This document shows positions 10,147-20,490 of a DNA stretch of 64,000 nucleotides, one piece after another (the first letter of the stretch is position 1; every line of letters starts with the position of its first letter). The position numbers were made by a program, and so were the translations under genes. The DNA is from an uncultured Pelagibacteraceae bacterium (GTDB lineage Bacteria; Pseudomonadota; Alphaproteobacteria; Pelagibacterales; Pelagibacteraceae): positions 17,524 through 81,523 of the forward strand of contig CACMDE010000004.1 in assembly GCA_902612345.1 (NCBI GenBank). The letters are read 5' to 3'. Under the pieces are notes generated by a model. It worked only from the letters and a program-made list of their open reading frames with translations. It did no database searches and had not been told where the DNA came from.

Positions 10147-11148
10147 ATGAATAATTTTGAAAGCATTGAAAATTTTATAAAAAATGTTCCAAAGTCAGAA
10201 CTTCACCTACATATTGAAGGGAGTTTAGAGCCTGAATTAATGTTTAAATTATCAAAAAGAAATAAAGTTGAAATTCCTTTTAAATCTATTGAAGAAATTA
10301 GATCTGCATATAATTTTTCAAATTTAGATTCTTTTTTAAAAATTTATTATGAAGGATCAAATGTATTAATTACTGAACAAGATTTTTTTGATCTCACTTG
10401 GGAATATATATTAAAATGTAAGAGAGATAATATTGTTCATACAGAAATATTTTTTGACCCACAGTCTCATACTGAAAGAGGTATAGAATTCGATACTGTT
10501 ATAAATGGAATAAACAAGGCTTTAATCAAAGCAAAATCTGAATTTGGAATTACCTCAGAAATTATTATGTGTTTTTTAAGACACTTAGATGAAGAGCTAT
10601 GTTTTGAAGTTTTAAAGCATGCAACAAAGCATAAAGACAAAATTATTGGTGTAGGTTTAGACTCATCGGAAAAAGGAAATCCTCCTCAAAAATTTAAAAG
10701 ATTATTTGATGCCGCAATTAAAGAAGGTTTTTTAACAGTGGCTCATGCCGGAGAAGAGGGTCCCCCAGAATATATTTGGGAAAGTATAAATTTACTTAAA
10801 GTAAAAAGAATAGATCATGGTGTTCAATGTCTAAAAGACAAAAAGCTTGTAGAAATACTTAAGGAAAAAAATATTCCCTTAACTGTTTGTCCTTTATCAA
10901 ATATTAAACTATGTGTTTTTGATAAGCTTGAAAATCATAACTTAAAAGAAATGTTAGATAATGGTCTAAGAGTAATGGTCAATTCTGATGATCCAGCCTA
11001 TTTTGGTGGATATTTAAATACAAATTTAATTGAAACTTCTAAAGCCTTAAATTTAAGAATAGAAGATATAAAAGTTTTAATTAAGAACTCTTTTAAATCC
11101 TCATTTTTAGACGAAAAAAGTAAAAATAGTTGGCTGAATAAGATATAA
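10147..11148 (+). CDS. add: Adenosine deaminase family protein
   Basis: PKSELHLHIEGSLEPE, HAGEEGPP, RIDHGVQC, VCPLSNIKL, VNSDDPAYF. Confidence 0.93.
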   Translation: MNNFESIENFIKNVPKSELHLHIEGSLEPELMFKLSKRNKVEIPFKSIEEIRSAYNFSNLDSFLKIYYEGSNVLITEQDFFDLTWEYILKCKRDNIVHTEIFFDPQSHTERGIEFDTVINGINKALIKAKSEFGITSEIIMCFLRHLDEELCFEVLKHATKHKDKIIGVGLDSSEKGNPPQKFKRLFDAAIKEGFLTVAHAGEEGPPEYIWESINLLKVKRIDHGVQCLKDKKLVEILKEKNIPLTVCPLSNIKLCVFDKLENHNLKEMLDNGLRVMVNSDDPAYFGGYLNTNLIETSKALNLRIEDIKVLIKNSFKSSFLDEKSKNSWLNKI

Positions 11149-11165
11149 TTTTTACTAAATATTAA

Positions 11166-12035
11166 ATGAAAATTAAAATTTTAATTCCTATCTTTAATGA
11201 CTTTGAATCAGTATCGAAATTATTAATAGATATTAATTCTACATTAAGTAATTTAAATCCAGACTTTTCAGTAATTTTAGTTAATGACGCTTCAACTGAA
11301 AAAAATAACATTGATGTTTCCAACATAGATAAAATAAATTCGATAAAGATTATTAACATTAAAAATAATCAAGGACACGCAAGATGTATTGCAACTGGTC
11401 TAAAATATATTTTTGATAATGAAGAATTTGATTATATTATTCCTATGGATGGTGATGGAGAAGATAGACCACAGGAAATTTCAAAATTTATTGAATTTTT
11501 TAAATATGATGACACAAATCCAATTGTTGGTGAAAGAATAAAAAGATCTGAGGGATTGGTTTTTAAAATATCATATACTATTCATAAATTAGTTACTTTT
11601 ATTTTTACAGGGCATTCAATTAAATTTGGGAATTATACTTGTTTACCAAAGTCAACTGTAGAAAAAATGATAAATGAAAAAGCAACATGGAGTAGTTTTT
11701 CAGGTGCTTTAGCAAAATTAGAAAAAAATAGATCCACTATTCCATCTATAAGGGGAGAAAGATATTTTGGTCCTTCAAAAATGAGTTTCTTTAATTTAAT
11801 TAAACATTCCCTATCTATTATTGCAGTATTTAAAATAAATGTGATTATCAGATCAATTTTATTTTTTTTAATTTATATTTTTTTAATTTCTGAAAATCTA
11901 AATTATGTAACTTCAATTCCTTTAATAGCAGCCTTAGCTTTGGTAATTTCTGTCTTAGCAATTTCGAAGAGAGAAAATATTGGAGAATTAAATGACTCTT
12001 TATCGAATATTGAAAATATAGAGGAAATTAAGTGA
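11166..12035 (+). CDS. Family 2 glycosyltransferase
   Basis: KILIPIFNDFESVSKLL, VNDAST, IIPMDGDGEDRPQEI, C-terminal TM segments. Confidence 0.88.
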   Translation: MKIKILIPIFNDFESVSKLLIDINSTLSNLNPDFSVILVNDASTEKNNIDVSNIDKINSIKIINIKNNQGHARCIATGLKYIFDNEEFDYIIPMDGDGEDRPQEISKFIEFFKYDDTNPIVGERIKRSEGLVFKISYTIHKLVTFIFTGHSIKFGNYTCLPKSTVEKMINEKATWSSFSGALAKLEKNRSTIPSIRGERYFGPSKMSFFNLIKHSLSIIAVFKINVIIRSILFFLIYIFLISENLNYVTSIPLIAALALVISVLAISKRENIGELNDSLSNIENIEEIK

Positions 12036-12868
12036 ATAAAATTTTACTTACTATTTTTATGGTTTTTTCATTTTCTGGATCAGTATTTTCTGACAATCAT
12101 AAAACTAATTTTAAAGATATAAAGGGATATAAGAAACAATTTCTTTCTATGTCAGAGAAAAAGGTAAATAGAATAAAAGAAGTAAAAGCTTCGGATGGTT
12201 TTCCAGTTTACGAGGGAAAAACAAGTATTCAAGTCACCGTTAATAGAGAAGATGCTGGATGTGGAAAAGGAAAAGCACAAACGACACAAATTCAATGTGA
12301 CGGCAAGGGTAATAGAAGTAGACAAGAAATACACCTTGGCGAAATGAAACTAAAAAATAAAGAACATATTTTTGAATATGCAGTATACTTTGATGAAAGT
12401 TACGAACCTTTAGAGAAAGGCGCAGTAGTTATAATCGGTCAAATGCATACCGATAACAAAGCTAAAGGGTGCCATAGTTGTTGTCATTTTTGGGCTCAAG
12501 ATTTTAAATATAAAGGTGAACACCATTATAGTTGGGCAAGTAAAGCGGCTTATTCATCAGAGCCTGTTATTATAGGAAAGATTGAAGACTTAAAAGGGAA
12601 GTGGACACATTTAAAATTTCATGTTCTGTGGAAGCTTGACGAAACTGGTAGATTTAAAATTTATAAAAATAACGAAGTTATAGCTGATTTAAAAAACATA
12701 AAAACTCTAGCTGATACCTGTACGGGTGGTTATATGAAGTTTGGAATTTATAGACATAGAACTATTGGTTATTGGAATTCTGATTGGGAAAGTTTACCAG
12801 ATCAAAGAATATATTTGGATGGCATTATATTTAGAAAACCAAAAAAAGAAGAAAAATTTAAAAAATAG
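12032..12868 (+). CDS. Secreted polysaccharide lyase-like (heparin-lyase-I-type jelly roll) protein
   Basis: N-terminal signal peptide; RQEIHLGEMKLKNKEHIFEYAVYFDESYE, KWTHLKFHVLWKLDETGRFKIYKNNE, YMKFGIYRHR fold motifs. Confidence 0.6.
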   Translation: MNKILLTIFMVFSFSGSVFSDNHKTNFKDIKGYKKQFLSMSEKKVNRIKEVKASDGFPVYEGKTSIQVTVNREDAGCGKGKAQTTQIQCDGKGNRSRQEIHLGEMKLKNKEHIFEYAVYFDESYEPLEKGAVVIIGQMHTDNKAKGCHSCCHFWAQDFKYKGEHHYSWASKAAYSSEPVIIGKIEDLKGKWTHLKFHVLWKLDETGRFKIYKNNEVIADLKNIKTLADTCTGGYMKFGIYRHRTIGYWNSDWESLPDQRIYLDGIIFRKPKKEEKFKK

Positions 12869-12879
12869 ATAGAATTTAA

Positions 12880-13692
12880 ATGATGAATATTATTCAAAAA
12901 AAACTAGAAAAATCTAAAGGCAGATTAGAAGTAAAAATAAAAGATCAAAACTTACAAAAACTTTATCAACAAGGATCTTTAAAAGCTTTGATGCCAGATT
13001 TTCATGAGAATTTAAAACAATTAATGCTTATAAACACAGCTGGAGGAATTACTAGTGGAGATGAATATGATTATGAATTTGAAATTGATAACTCCAATCT
13101 TTGTATTTCAACTCAAGCAGCAGAAAAAATTTATAGTGGTTACGGCAATCCTGCTAATCTAAAAATAAATTTAAATTTGAAAAATAATTCAACTGTATTT
13201 TGGTTACCTAAAGAATTAATTTTATTTAATAATTGTAACTTAAAAAGAAAAATAGATTTTAATTTATCCAAAGACTCAAATTTAATTCTTTGTGAAAATA
13301 TTATTTTTGGACGCACTTCAATGAAAGAAATTTTTGAAAAAGGATATTTTTCAGATTTTTGGAATATTAATTTTGATGACAAACTAATTCATTCCGAAGC
13401 AGTAAATACAAATTTAATTGAGAAAAAAAATTTGAATAGCTTTTCAACATTAAATAATAATTCCGCTGTTGCGACAATTATTATTGTAGGAAAAAAATTT
13501 TTAGACAATATTGATGATTTATCTGATATTTTAACAAATAATGAAAATACTAATTCAAATTATTCTAATTGGGACAATAAATTGATCGTAAGACTTTTAT
13601 CTAAAGATAGTTATAATCTTAAATTTGCAATTGATAAAATTTTGTCTTATTTTTTTGAAGGTTCAAAAATACCAAAAATATGGAATATATAA
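12880..13692 (+). CDS. ureD: Urease accessory protein UreD
   Basis: LINTAGGITSGDEYDYEFEIDNSNLCISTQAAEKIYSG; position at head of urease operon. Confidence 0.93.
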   Translation: MMNIIQKKLEKSKGRLEVKIKDQNLQKLYQQGSLKALMPDFHENLKQLMLINTAGGITSGDEYDYEFEIDNSNLCISTQAAEKIYSGYGNPANLKINLNLKNNSTVFWLPKELILFNNCNLKRKIDFNLSKDSNLILCENIIFGRTSMKEIFEKGYFSDFWNINFDDKLIHSEAVNTNLIEKKNLNSFSTLNNNSAVATIIIVGKKFLDNIDDLSDILTNNENTNSNYSNWDNKLIVRLLSKDSYNLKFAIDKILSYFFEGSKIPKIWNI

Positions 13693-13995
13693 ATGAAACT
13701 TACTCCTAGAGAAAAAGATAAACTTTTAATAAGTCTTGCAGCAATAGTTGCTAAAAATAGATTGTCAAAAGGTATAAAATTAAATTATCCTGAAGCAATA
13801 GCTTTAATATCAGATTTTGTAGTTGAGGGAGCTAGAGAGGGAAAAAGTGTTGCAGAACTGATGGAGGCAGGAGCTCATGTTATTAAAAAAAAGGATTGTA
13901 TGGAAGGCATCTCAGATATGTTGAAAGAAGTTCAAGTAGAAGCTACTTTTCCTGATGGAACTAAATTGGTAACTGTGCACAAACCTATAAGATGA
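13693..13995 (+). CDS. ureA: Urease gamma subunit
   Basis: [40 protein letters not shown]. Confidence 0.98.
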   Translation: MKLTPREKDKLLISLAAIVAKNRLSKGIKLNYPEAIALISDFVVEGAREGKSVAELMEAGAHVIKKKDCMEGISDMLKEVQVEATFPDGTKLVTVHKPIR

Positions 13996-14309
13996 CAATT
14001 ATTATGAAGCCAGGTGAAATAATTTCAAATAAAGAAGAAATAGATTTAAATAAAGACTCTAAGGTTACTAAGCTTAAAATTTCTAATTCTGGAGACAGGC
14101 CAGTGCAAGTCGGAAGCCATTATCATTTTTTTGAAACAAATGAATATTTGATTTTTGATAGAGAATTATCATATGGAAAAAGATTAAATATACCATCAGG
14201 AACTGCTGTGAGATTTGAACCAGGTCAATCCAAAGATGTTGAGCTTATAGAAATAAATGGACTAAAAAAAATATATGGCTTCAATAAGAAAGTTATGGGT
14301 AATTTATAA
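13992..14309 (+). CDS. ureB: Urease beta subunit
   Basis: [19 protein letters not shown] motif. Confidence 0.98.
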   Translation: MTIIMKPGEIISNKEEIDLNKDSKVTKLKISNSGDRPVQVGSHYHFFETNEYLIFDRELSYGKRLNIPSGTAVRFEPGQSKDVELIEINGLKKIYGFNKKVMGNL

Positions 14310-16015
14310 TGGTTAAAGTTTCTAGAGCAGCTTATGCAGATATGTATGGTCCTACTACTGGAGACAAAGTAAGGCTTGCGGATACTGACTTATTTATTGA
14401 GGTTGAAAATGATCTAACCATTTATGGTGAAGAGGTAAAGTTTGGTGGTGGAAAAGTAATTAGAGACGGGATGGGCCAATCACAAACTAGCAGAAAAAAG
14501 GGAGCTGCTGATACAGTTATTACTAATGCTTTAATAGTTGATGTGGATGGAATTTATAAAGCTGATGTTGGTTTAAAAGATGGAAAAATTTTTGAAATTG
14601 GCAAAGCTGGAAATCCAGATACTCAATCTAAAGTAAATATTGTTATTGGTCCAGGAACAGAGATAATTGCTGGAGAAGGAAAAATTTTAACCGCAGGAGG
14701 TTTTGATAGTCATATTCATTATATATGTCCTCAACAAATTGATGATGCCTTACACTCAGGTATCACAACTATGCTTGGAGGAGGGACTGGGCCTGCTCAT
14801 GGCACACTTGCAACAACTTGCACACCAGGTCCATGGCATATCGAAAGAATGATTCAATCTGCTGATGGTTTCTCTATGAATTTAGCTTTTGCTGGTAAAG
14901 GAAATTCTTCTTTACCAGATGGCCTTCAAGAACAAATTCTTGCTGGAGCTTCAGCTCTCAAATTACATGAAGATTGGGGAACCACTCCTGCAGCAATTGA
15001 TAATTGCTTGAATATTGCTGATAAAAATGATGTACAAGTTATGATTCATACAGATACTTTAAACGAAAGTGGATTTGTAGAAAATACTATAAAAGCAATA
15101 AACAAAAGAACTATTCATGCTTTTCATACAGAGGGTGCTGGTGGCGGGCATGCTCCAGATATAATTAAAGTTTGTGGAGAAGAGCATGTTATTCCCTCCT
15201 CAACAAATCCGACCAGACCATATACAGTCAATACAATAGAGGAACATTTAGACATGCTTATGGTTTGTCACCATCTCGATAAATCTATTCCAGAAGATGT
15301 AGCATTTGCTGAAAGTAGAATTAGACGAGAAACAATTGCAGCAGAAGATATTCTTCATGACATGGGGGCTTTTTCAATTATTGCATCTGATAGCCAAGCA
15401 ATGGGAAGAGTTGGAGAAGTTATAATTAGGACTTGGCAAACTGCACATAAAATGAAAGTTCAAAGAGGAAGTTTACCAGAAGAAAAAGGGAATAATGATA
15501 ACTTTAGAGTTAAAAGGTATTTAGCAAAATATACAATTAATCCAGCAATTGCTCATGGAATTTCAAAATATATTGGTAATATTAAAAAAAATAAACGAGC
15601 AGATTTAGTTTTATGGGACCCAGCATTTTTTGGTGCTAAACCTGAGATGATATTGATAGGAGGAAGTATAGCTTGTGCTCAAATGGGAGACCCAAACGCG
15701 TCAATTCCAACTCCACAGCCAGTATATACTAGACCAATGTTTTCATCGTTTGGAACTTCGTTAGAAAAATCTTCAGTAATTTTCACAAGCAAATTGGCCC
15801 TTGAAAAGAACTCATTAAAAAATGCAAGTATAAGAAAAGATTTATTGCCTGTTGAAAATACAAGATCTATTTCAAAAAAAGATATGATTCTAAATAATAA
15901 ATGTCCAAAAATTGAGGTAAATCCAGAGACATATGAGGTAAAAGCTGATGGTGAAATAATTACTTGTGAACCAGCAAAAGAGTTACCTTTGGCACAAAGA
16001 TATTTTATGTTTTAA
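14309..16015 (+). CDS. ureC: Urease alpha subunit
   Basis: [18 protein letters not shown] (carbamylated Lys), [20 protein letters not shown] active-site motifs. Confidence 0.99.
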   Translation: MVKVSRAAYADMYGPTTGDKVRLADTDLFIEVENDLTIYGEEVKFGGGKVIRDGMGQSQTSRKKGAADTVITNALIVDVDGIYKADVGLKDGKIFEIGKAGNPDTQSKVNIVIGPGTEIIAGEGKILTAGGFDSHIHYICPQQIDDALHSGITTMLGGGTGPAHGTLATTCTPGPWHIERMIQSADGFSMNLAFAGKGNSSLPDGLQEQILAGASALKLHEDWGTTPAAIDNCLNIADKNDVQVMIHTDTLNESGFVENTIKAINKRTIHAFHTEGAGGGHAPDIIKVCGEEHVIPSSTNPTRPYTVNTIEEHLDMLMVCHHLDKSIPEDVAFAESRIRRETIAAEDILHDMGAFSIIASDSQAMGRVGEVIIRTWQTAHKMKVQRGSLPEEKGNNDNFRVKRYLAKYTINPAIAHGISKYIGNIKKNKRADLVLWDPAFFGAKPEMILIGGSIACAQMGDPNASIPTPQPVYTRPMFSSFGTSLEKSSVIFTSKLALEKNSLKNASIRKDLLPVENTRSISKKDMILNNKCPKIEVNPETYEVKADGEIITCEPAKELPLAQRYFMF

Positions 16016-16018
16016 ATT

Positions 16019-16462
16019 ATGGATAATTGTTTTTTAATCGTAAATAAAATAGCCAAAAATAAAGCAAAAGATTATATATCTTTATCTTATGATGAGAGAT
16101 TTTTAAGAAGAAAAAAACTTGTTTCAGATAACGGTTTTGAATTTTTAGTAAATTTACCAGAGACAAAATCACTATCAGAAAATCAGGCATTTAGGCTTCA
16201 AAGTGGAAATTTGATTTTGATAAAAAACAAAAAAGAAAGTTTACTTGAAATAAAAGGTAAAAATTTAATACAACTGATATGGCATATAGGAAATAGGCAT
16301 ATGCCATGCCAAATTGAAAAAGATAGAATTTTTATTCAGTATGACGAAGTAATAAGAAAAATGATATTAAAATTAGGTGGAAAGGTTAAGAAAGTTTCAA
16401 GACCTTTTAAACCTGAGGGAGGAGCATATGGAATTGGTAGAACCCTTAACCATAAACACTAA
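16019..16462 (+). CDS. ureE: Urease accessory protein UreE (no His-rich tail)
   Basis: WHIGNRHMPCQIE motif; ends [10 protein letters not shown]. Confidence 0.9.
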   Translation: MDNCFLIVNKIAKNKAKDYISLSYDERFLRRKKLVSDNGFEFLVNLPETKSLSENQAFRLQSGNLILIKNKKESLLEIKGKNLIQLIWHIGNRHMPCQIEKDRIFIQYDEVIRKMILKLGGKVKKVSRPFKPEGGAYGIGRTLNHKH

Positions 16463-17108
16463 AATTAAAAGTAAAAAAGACTTAAAACAAGCTATACAAA
16501 TTCTTCAAACTTGGTTTTCACCTTCATTTCCAGTTGGAAGTTTTTCATATTCTCATGGTTTAGAGGCAATGATTAACGATAATTTTATTAAGTCAAAAGA
16601 GGATATATTGGATTATTTAAAATGTATTTTAAAACATGGAACTGGTAAAAATGATGTAATTTTAATGAAATATACTTATCAAGGAGAAGATTTAAATGAA
16701 CTTGCTTTATCACTTTGTCCAAGCAAGGAAAGAAAAATTGAGTCTATTGAGATGGGAAATGCTTTTCGAAAAGTTTTAGGTGATAGTTGGGATTTTAAAA
16801 TTCTTGAAAATACCGCATATCCAGTTGCAGTAGCTAAAGCAGCCAGACATTTTAATATACCACTTAACTTAACAGTAGTATCTTATCTACAATCTTTTGT
16901 GTCAAATTTAATAAATGTTTGTATTAAACATATTCCAATCGGACAAAAAATTGGACAAGACTGCATAATCAATACATATGATTTAATAAGAGAAGTAGAA
17001 AAAGAAAGTGAAACTTTAAACTTAGAAGATCTAGGTGGAATTTGTTTTAATAGTGATATCTATAGTATCAAGCATGAAAATTTGAAAATACGAATTTATA
17101 AAACATGA
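16428..17108 (+). CDS. ureF: Urease accessory protein UreF
   Basis: [21 protein letters not shown] motif. ATG at 16428 behind gagggaggag SD preferred to the ORF-track start 16377. Confidence 0.93.
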   Translation: MELVEPLTINTKIKSKKDLKQAIQILQTWFSPSFPVGSFSYSHGLEAMINDNFIKSKEDILDYLKCILKHGTGKNDVILMKYTYQGEDLNELALSLCPSKERKIESIEMGNAFRKVLGDSWDFKILENTAYPVAVAKAARHFNIPLNLTVVSYLQSFVSNLINVCIKHIPIGQKIGQDCIINTYDLIREVEKESETLNLEDLGGICFNSDIYSIKHENLKIRIYKT

Positions 17109-17725
17109 AAAATATAAATGGACCATTAAAAGTTGGAATAGGTGGACCTGTTGGTGCAGGAAAGACAAGTCTGACCGCTGAATTATGTAAGTTTTTATCA
17201 AATAAAATTTCTATGGCTGTAATTTCAAATGATATTTATACAAAAGAGGATGCAGAATTTTTAATGAAAGTTCAAGCCTTACCTCTTGAGCGAATTAAAG
17301 GAGTTGAAACAGGAGGTTGTCCACATACTGCGATCCGAGAAGATGCTTCAATCAATATGCTTGCTGTAGAAAACATGAAAAAAAAATTTCCTGATCTTGA
17401 TTTGATTTTAATTGAGTCTGGTGGAGATAATTTAGCGGCAACTTTTAGTCCAGAATTAGTAGATCTTTCTATATATGTTATTGATGTTGGTATGGGTGGA
17501 GATATTCCCAGAAAAGGTGGTCCTGCTATCCAAAAGTCAGACCTATTAATTATTAATAAGACTGATTTAGCTCCTCATGTAGATGTTAATCTTGAGACTA
17601 TGAAAGAAGACGTAAAAAAGGCTCGTAATGGCTTACCTTATATTTTTTGCCAGATGAAAAAGCAAATCGGTGTTGAAGATGTTGCTAAATTTTTATTTTC
17701 ATCAGGTGGACTATTGAGTTTTTGA
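17105..17725 (+). CDS. ureG: Urease accessory GTPase UreG
   Basis: [43 protein letters not shown]. Confidence 0.98.
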   Translation: MKNINGPLKVGIGGPVGAGKTSLTAELCKFLSNKISMAVISNDIYTKEDAEFLMKVQALPLERIKGVETGGCPHTAIREDASINMLAVENMKKKFPDLDLILIESGGDNLAATFSPELVDLSIYVIDVGMGGDIPRKGGPAIQKSDLLIINKTDLAPHVDVNLETMKEDVKKARNGLPYIFCQMKKQIGVEDVAKFLFSSGGLLSF

Positions 17726-17726
17726 T

Positions 17727-19004
17727 TTAAGCTCTAATCGTTGGTAAACAATAGAAATCAGCAGTATCTATTTTAGAAGAATATTGTCTTCGCATGTTCC
17801 ATCTTTTTTGAACACCTGCACTTGCAAGACTTAAGGTTGATCTTCCATATCTATAATTAGTATTATCAATAGATCTCATTAAACTATTTATCTTTTCATC
17901 TTTATCTGTTGAGAATAAATTTTTCTTTCCTTCTTCATTGGATAAACCTGTAAGCATCACACCTGCTTTCTGATATCGATATCCGTTTCTAAAAATACTA
18001 TCTAAAATCGACATTGCTGCTTTAACAGTCTCAATACTATTGTTTGTTGCAATCGGAAAATCTAACGTTTTTGAATTTGAATAGTATCCAAAGTTTCTTT
18101 GGAAAGGACTTGTCCTAACAAAAACTGTAATTGCTTTTGCAACCAAAGATTCTGATCTAATTTTTTCAGATGCATTTAAACAATAATTTGCAACTGCTTC
18201 CCTTAGTTCCTGAAACTTTTCAACTCTTTTTCCGAATGATCTTGATACAACACAACTTTTTCTTTTTGACGTTGTAGTTTCTAAATTAATACAAGGAATC
18301 CCTCTTAGCTCCATTGCAGTTCTCGAGCTTAAAACATTTGAACTTTTTTTAATCCATGTATTAGATTTATTTTTAAGCTGTTTTGCATTGTAAATTCCAT
18401 TTTTTTGGTAAAATTTGGTCAATTGTTTCCCAACTCCCCAAACATCATTAATTTCTACTTTCTCTAAAATTGGATCAATATTTTCAATTCCAATTAAACT
18501 AGCCACACCTGATTGTGTTTTCTTTGCAATATGATTTGCAACTTTACTTAAGGTTTTTGTTTTAGCAATCCCAATACTAGTTGGTATTCCTGTCCATTGT
18601 AAAACTGTAGCTCTAATTTCTTTTCCAACTTTTTCAACTTCTTGATCAGTAAAATTAGATAAATCTAAAAATGCCTCATCAATTGAATAAACTTCAATAT
18701 CAGAATTAAATCTTTTAAGTGTTCTCATTACTCTTCTTGAAATATCACCATACAAAGAATAATTTGATGAAAAAACTTGTACATTATTTTTTATAATAAT
18801 ATCTTTTCCTTTAAAATAAGGCTCACCCATTTTAATACCTAAAGCTTTTGCTTCATTAGATCTTGATATTATACAGCCATCATTATTTGATAAAACAACA
18901 ACAGGTTTTTTTCTTATTTTGGGATTGAATAATCTTTCACAAGAAACATAAAAAGAATTACAATCAACTAGCGCTATTTTCTTAGTACACTGAGTGGATG
19001 ACAT
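17727..19004 (-). CDS. umuC: Y-family DNA polymerase V catalytic subunit
   Basis: ALVDCNSFYVSCERLFNP, YSIDEAFLDLS, GIPTSIGIAKTKTLSKVANH. Confidence 0.96.
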   Translation of the reverse strand: MSSTQCTKKIALVDCNSFYVSCERLFNPKIRKKPVVVLSNNDGCIISRSNEAKALGIKMGEPYFKGKDIIIKNNVQVFSSNYSLYGDISRRVMRTLKRFNSDIEVYSIDEAFLDLSNFTDQEVEKVGKEIRATVLQWTGIPTSIGIAKTKTLSKVANHIAKKTQSGVASLIGIENIDPILEKVEINDVWGVGKQLTKFYQKNGIYNAKQLKNKSNTWIKKSSNVLSSRTAMELRGIPCINLETTTSKRKSCVVSRSFGKRVEKFQELREAVANYCLNASEKIRSESLVAKAITVFVRTSPFQRNFGYYSNSKTLDFPIATNNSIETVKAAMSILDSIFRNGYRYQKAGVMLTGLSNEEGKKNLFSTDKDEKINSLMRSIDNTNYRYGRSTLSLASAGVQKRWNMRRQYSSKIDTADFYCLPTIRA

Positions 19005-19377
19005 AAGTAACTACTCCCCATATAAAAATATCTTCTTCTTCATTAATTAAAATTCGATCATCAAAGTTTTTAGAGCCTGATGTTAAAAACTTTTTATCTC
19101 TTTCTTGAACTAAAGTTTTAACCACAAGTTCATCATGAACATTTGCGATAACAGTTGAATAATCTCTTGGTGTTAAACTCTTATCTACAACTAATAAATC
19201 ACCATCATTAATACCCACATCAACCATTGACTTTCCTTGAACTCTGATAATGAAGGTTGCTGGAACATTTTTTATTAAGTGAACATTTAGATCTATATCC
19301 TCCTCAATATAGTCTGTTGCAGGGGATGGAAAACCCGCGCCAGCCTTGTGTAAATAGTATGGTATTGTTAGTTTCAT
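18982..19377 (-). CDS. umuD: UmuD/LexA-family S24 self-cleaving peptidase
   Basis: AGFPSPATDYIEEDIDLN cleavage region; VQGKSMVDVGINDGDLLVVDKS (Ser), HDELVVKTL (Lys). Confidence 0.95.
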   Translation of the reverse strand: MKLTIPYYLHKAGAGFPSPATDYIEEDIDLNVHLIKNVPATFIIRVQGKSMVDVGINDGDLLVVDKSLTPRDYSTVIANVHDELVVKTLVQERDKKFLTSGSKNFDDRILINEEEDIFIWGVVTYVIHSVY

Positions 19378-19381
19378 AAAT

Positions 19382-19396
19382 GTTCTTATTTTGTTC
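19382..19396 (-). promoter_or_regulatory. LexA (SOS) box GTTC-N7-GTTC upstream of umuDC
   Basis: gttcttattttgttc exactly fits the alphaproteobacterial consensus and lies beside reverse-strand TTGACA (19427-19432) and TATAAT (19406-19411). Confidence 0.75.
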
Positions 19397-19550
19397 TCTA
19401 ATATTATTATAGAAGTTATCTACTAGTGTCAATTAGGTTGTATTTTGAGTCTGTAAGTGAATCAAAAGTGAATCAAAACGAGAACATATAAACTACATAT
19501 TGTGCTATTGTGGATAACTTAAACCAAGGATAGTTTAAAAATATACTAAA

Positions 19551-20108
19551 ATGAAAAAATTTTTATCAATTATTATCTTCAATTTAATTATAGTTTCAAA
19601 TTCTATGGCTACTGAGCAACTTAAATATGAGACATTAGATGTAAATGAGATTTATGAAATTAGAAAATATTCTGACCGTTTAGTTATTGAAACAAAAACG
19701 TCTAACCAAAATAGTAGCTTTAGAAAATTGTTTAATTACATTTCTGGGAGCAACGAAAAAAATCAAGAAATTAAAATGACAGCGCCCGTTACTCAAATAA
19801 AAAAAAATGGCAACATGACAATGCAATTTTACTTACCATCAGAATTTGATGAGAATAATGTACCAATTCCATCTAACTCAGAGGTAAAAGTTTTAAATAT
19901 GAAAGGTGGCTATTTTGCTGCCATTACTTATTCTGGGCGAGCATCTGATAAAAATTTTATTAAATATAAAGAAATTTTGGAAAATCAATTAAAAGAAGAT
20001 AAAATAACAATATTGAGCCCACCTATAAGGGCAACTTACAATTCACCCTTTACTTTACCCATGTTACGAAGAAACGAAGTAATGTTTGAAATTGAAAGAA
20101 ATACATAA
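19551..20108 (+). CDS. SOUL heme-binding family protein
   Basis: Signal peptide; YEIRKYSDRLVIET, KIKMTAPV-like IKMTAPVTQ, GYFAAITYSGRASD. Confidence 0.9.
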   Translation: MKKFLSIIIFNLIIVSNSMATEQLKYETLDVNEIYEIRKYSDRLVIETKTSNQNSSFRKLFNYISGSNEKNQEIKMTAPVTQIKKNGNMTMQFYLPSEFDENNVPIPSNSEVKVLNMKGGYFAAITYSGRASDKNFIKYKEILENQLKEDKITILSPPIRATYNSPFTLPMLRRNEVMFEIERNT

Positions 20109-20117
20109 GGAGAAACT

Positions 20118-20483
20118 ATGAAAAAATTATCGTGTCATTGTGGAGCAGTAGAGGCCGAGGTTAATGTACCTGAAAAATTTGAAAAGGTAATGAGGTGTAA
20201 TTGTTCAATATGTAAAAGAAAAGGATATGTGATGTCACCAGTTGGTGAAAATGATATGAAAATTATAAAAGGCGAAGATAAGTTAACTTTGTATCAATAC
20301 TATACAAATACAGCTAAACATTTTTTTTGTTCAATTTGTGGAATCTTTACTCATACAAGGCCACGAATTAATCCGAAACTTTATATGATAAATATAGCAT
20401 GTATTGAAGGAGTTGATCCTTTTGAGTATGAAAATGTTTTAGTAAACGATGGCAATAATCATCCACTAGATCAAAAAAAATAA
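20118..20483 (+). CDS. GFA/CENP-V family protein
   Basis: SCHCGAVEAEV, CNCSICKRKG, FFCSICGIFTH zinc ligands. Confidence 0.85.
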   Translation: MKKLSCHCGAVEAEVNVPEKFEKVMRCNCSICKRKGYVMSPVGENDMKIIKGEDKLTLYQYYTNTAKHFFCSICGIFTHTRPRINPKLYMINIACIEGVDPFEYENVLVNDGNNHPLDQKK

Positions 20484-20490
20484 TCTATTT

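Noticed and set aside
16377-16427. N-terminal extension of UreF in the ORF track
   Set aside because: Overlaps UreE deeply; ATG at 16428 has a strong SD and gives a normal UreF N-terminus.
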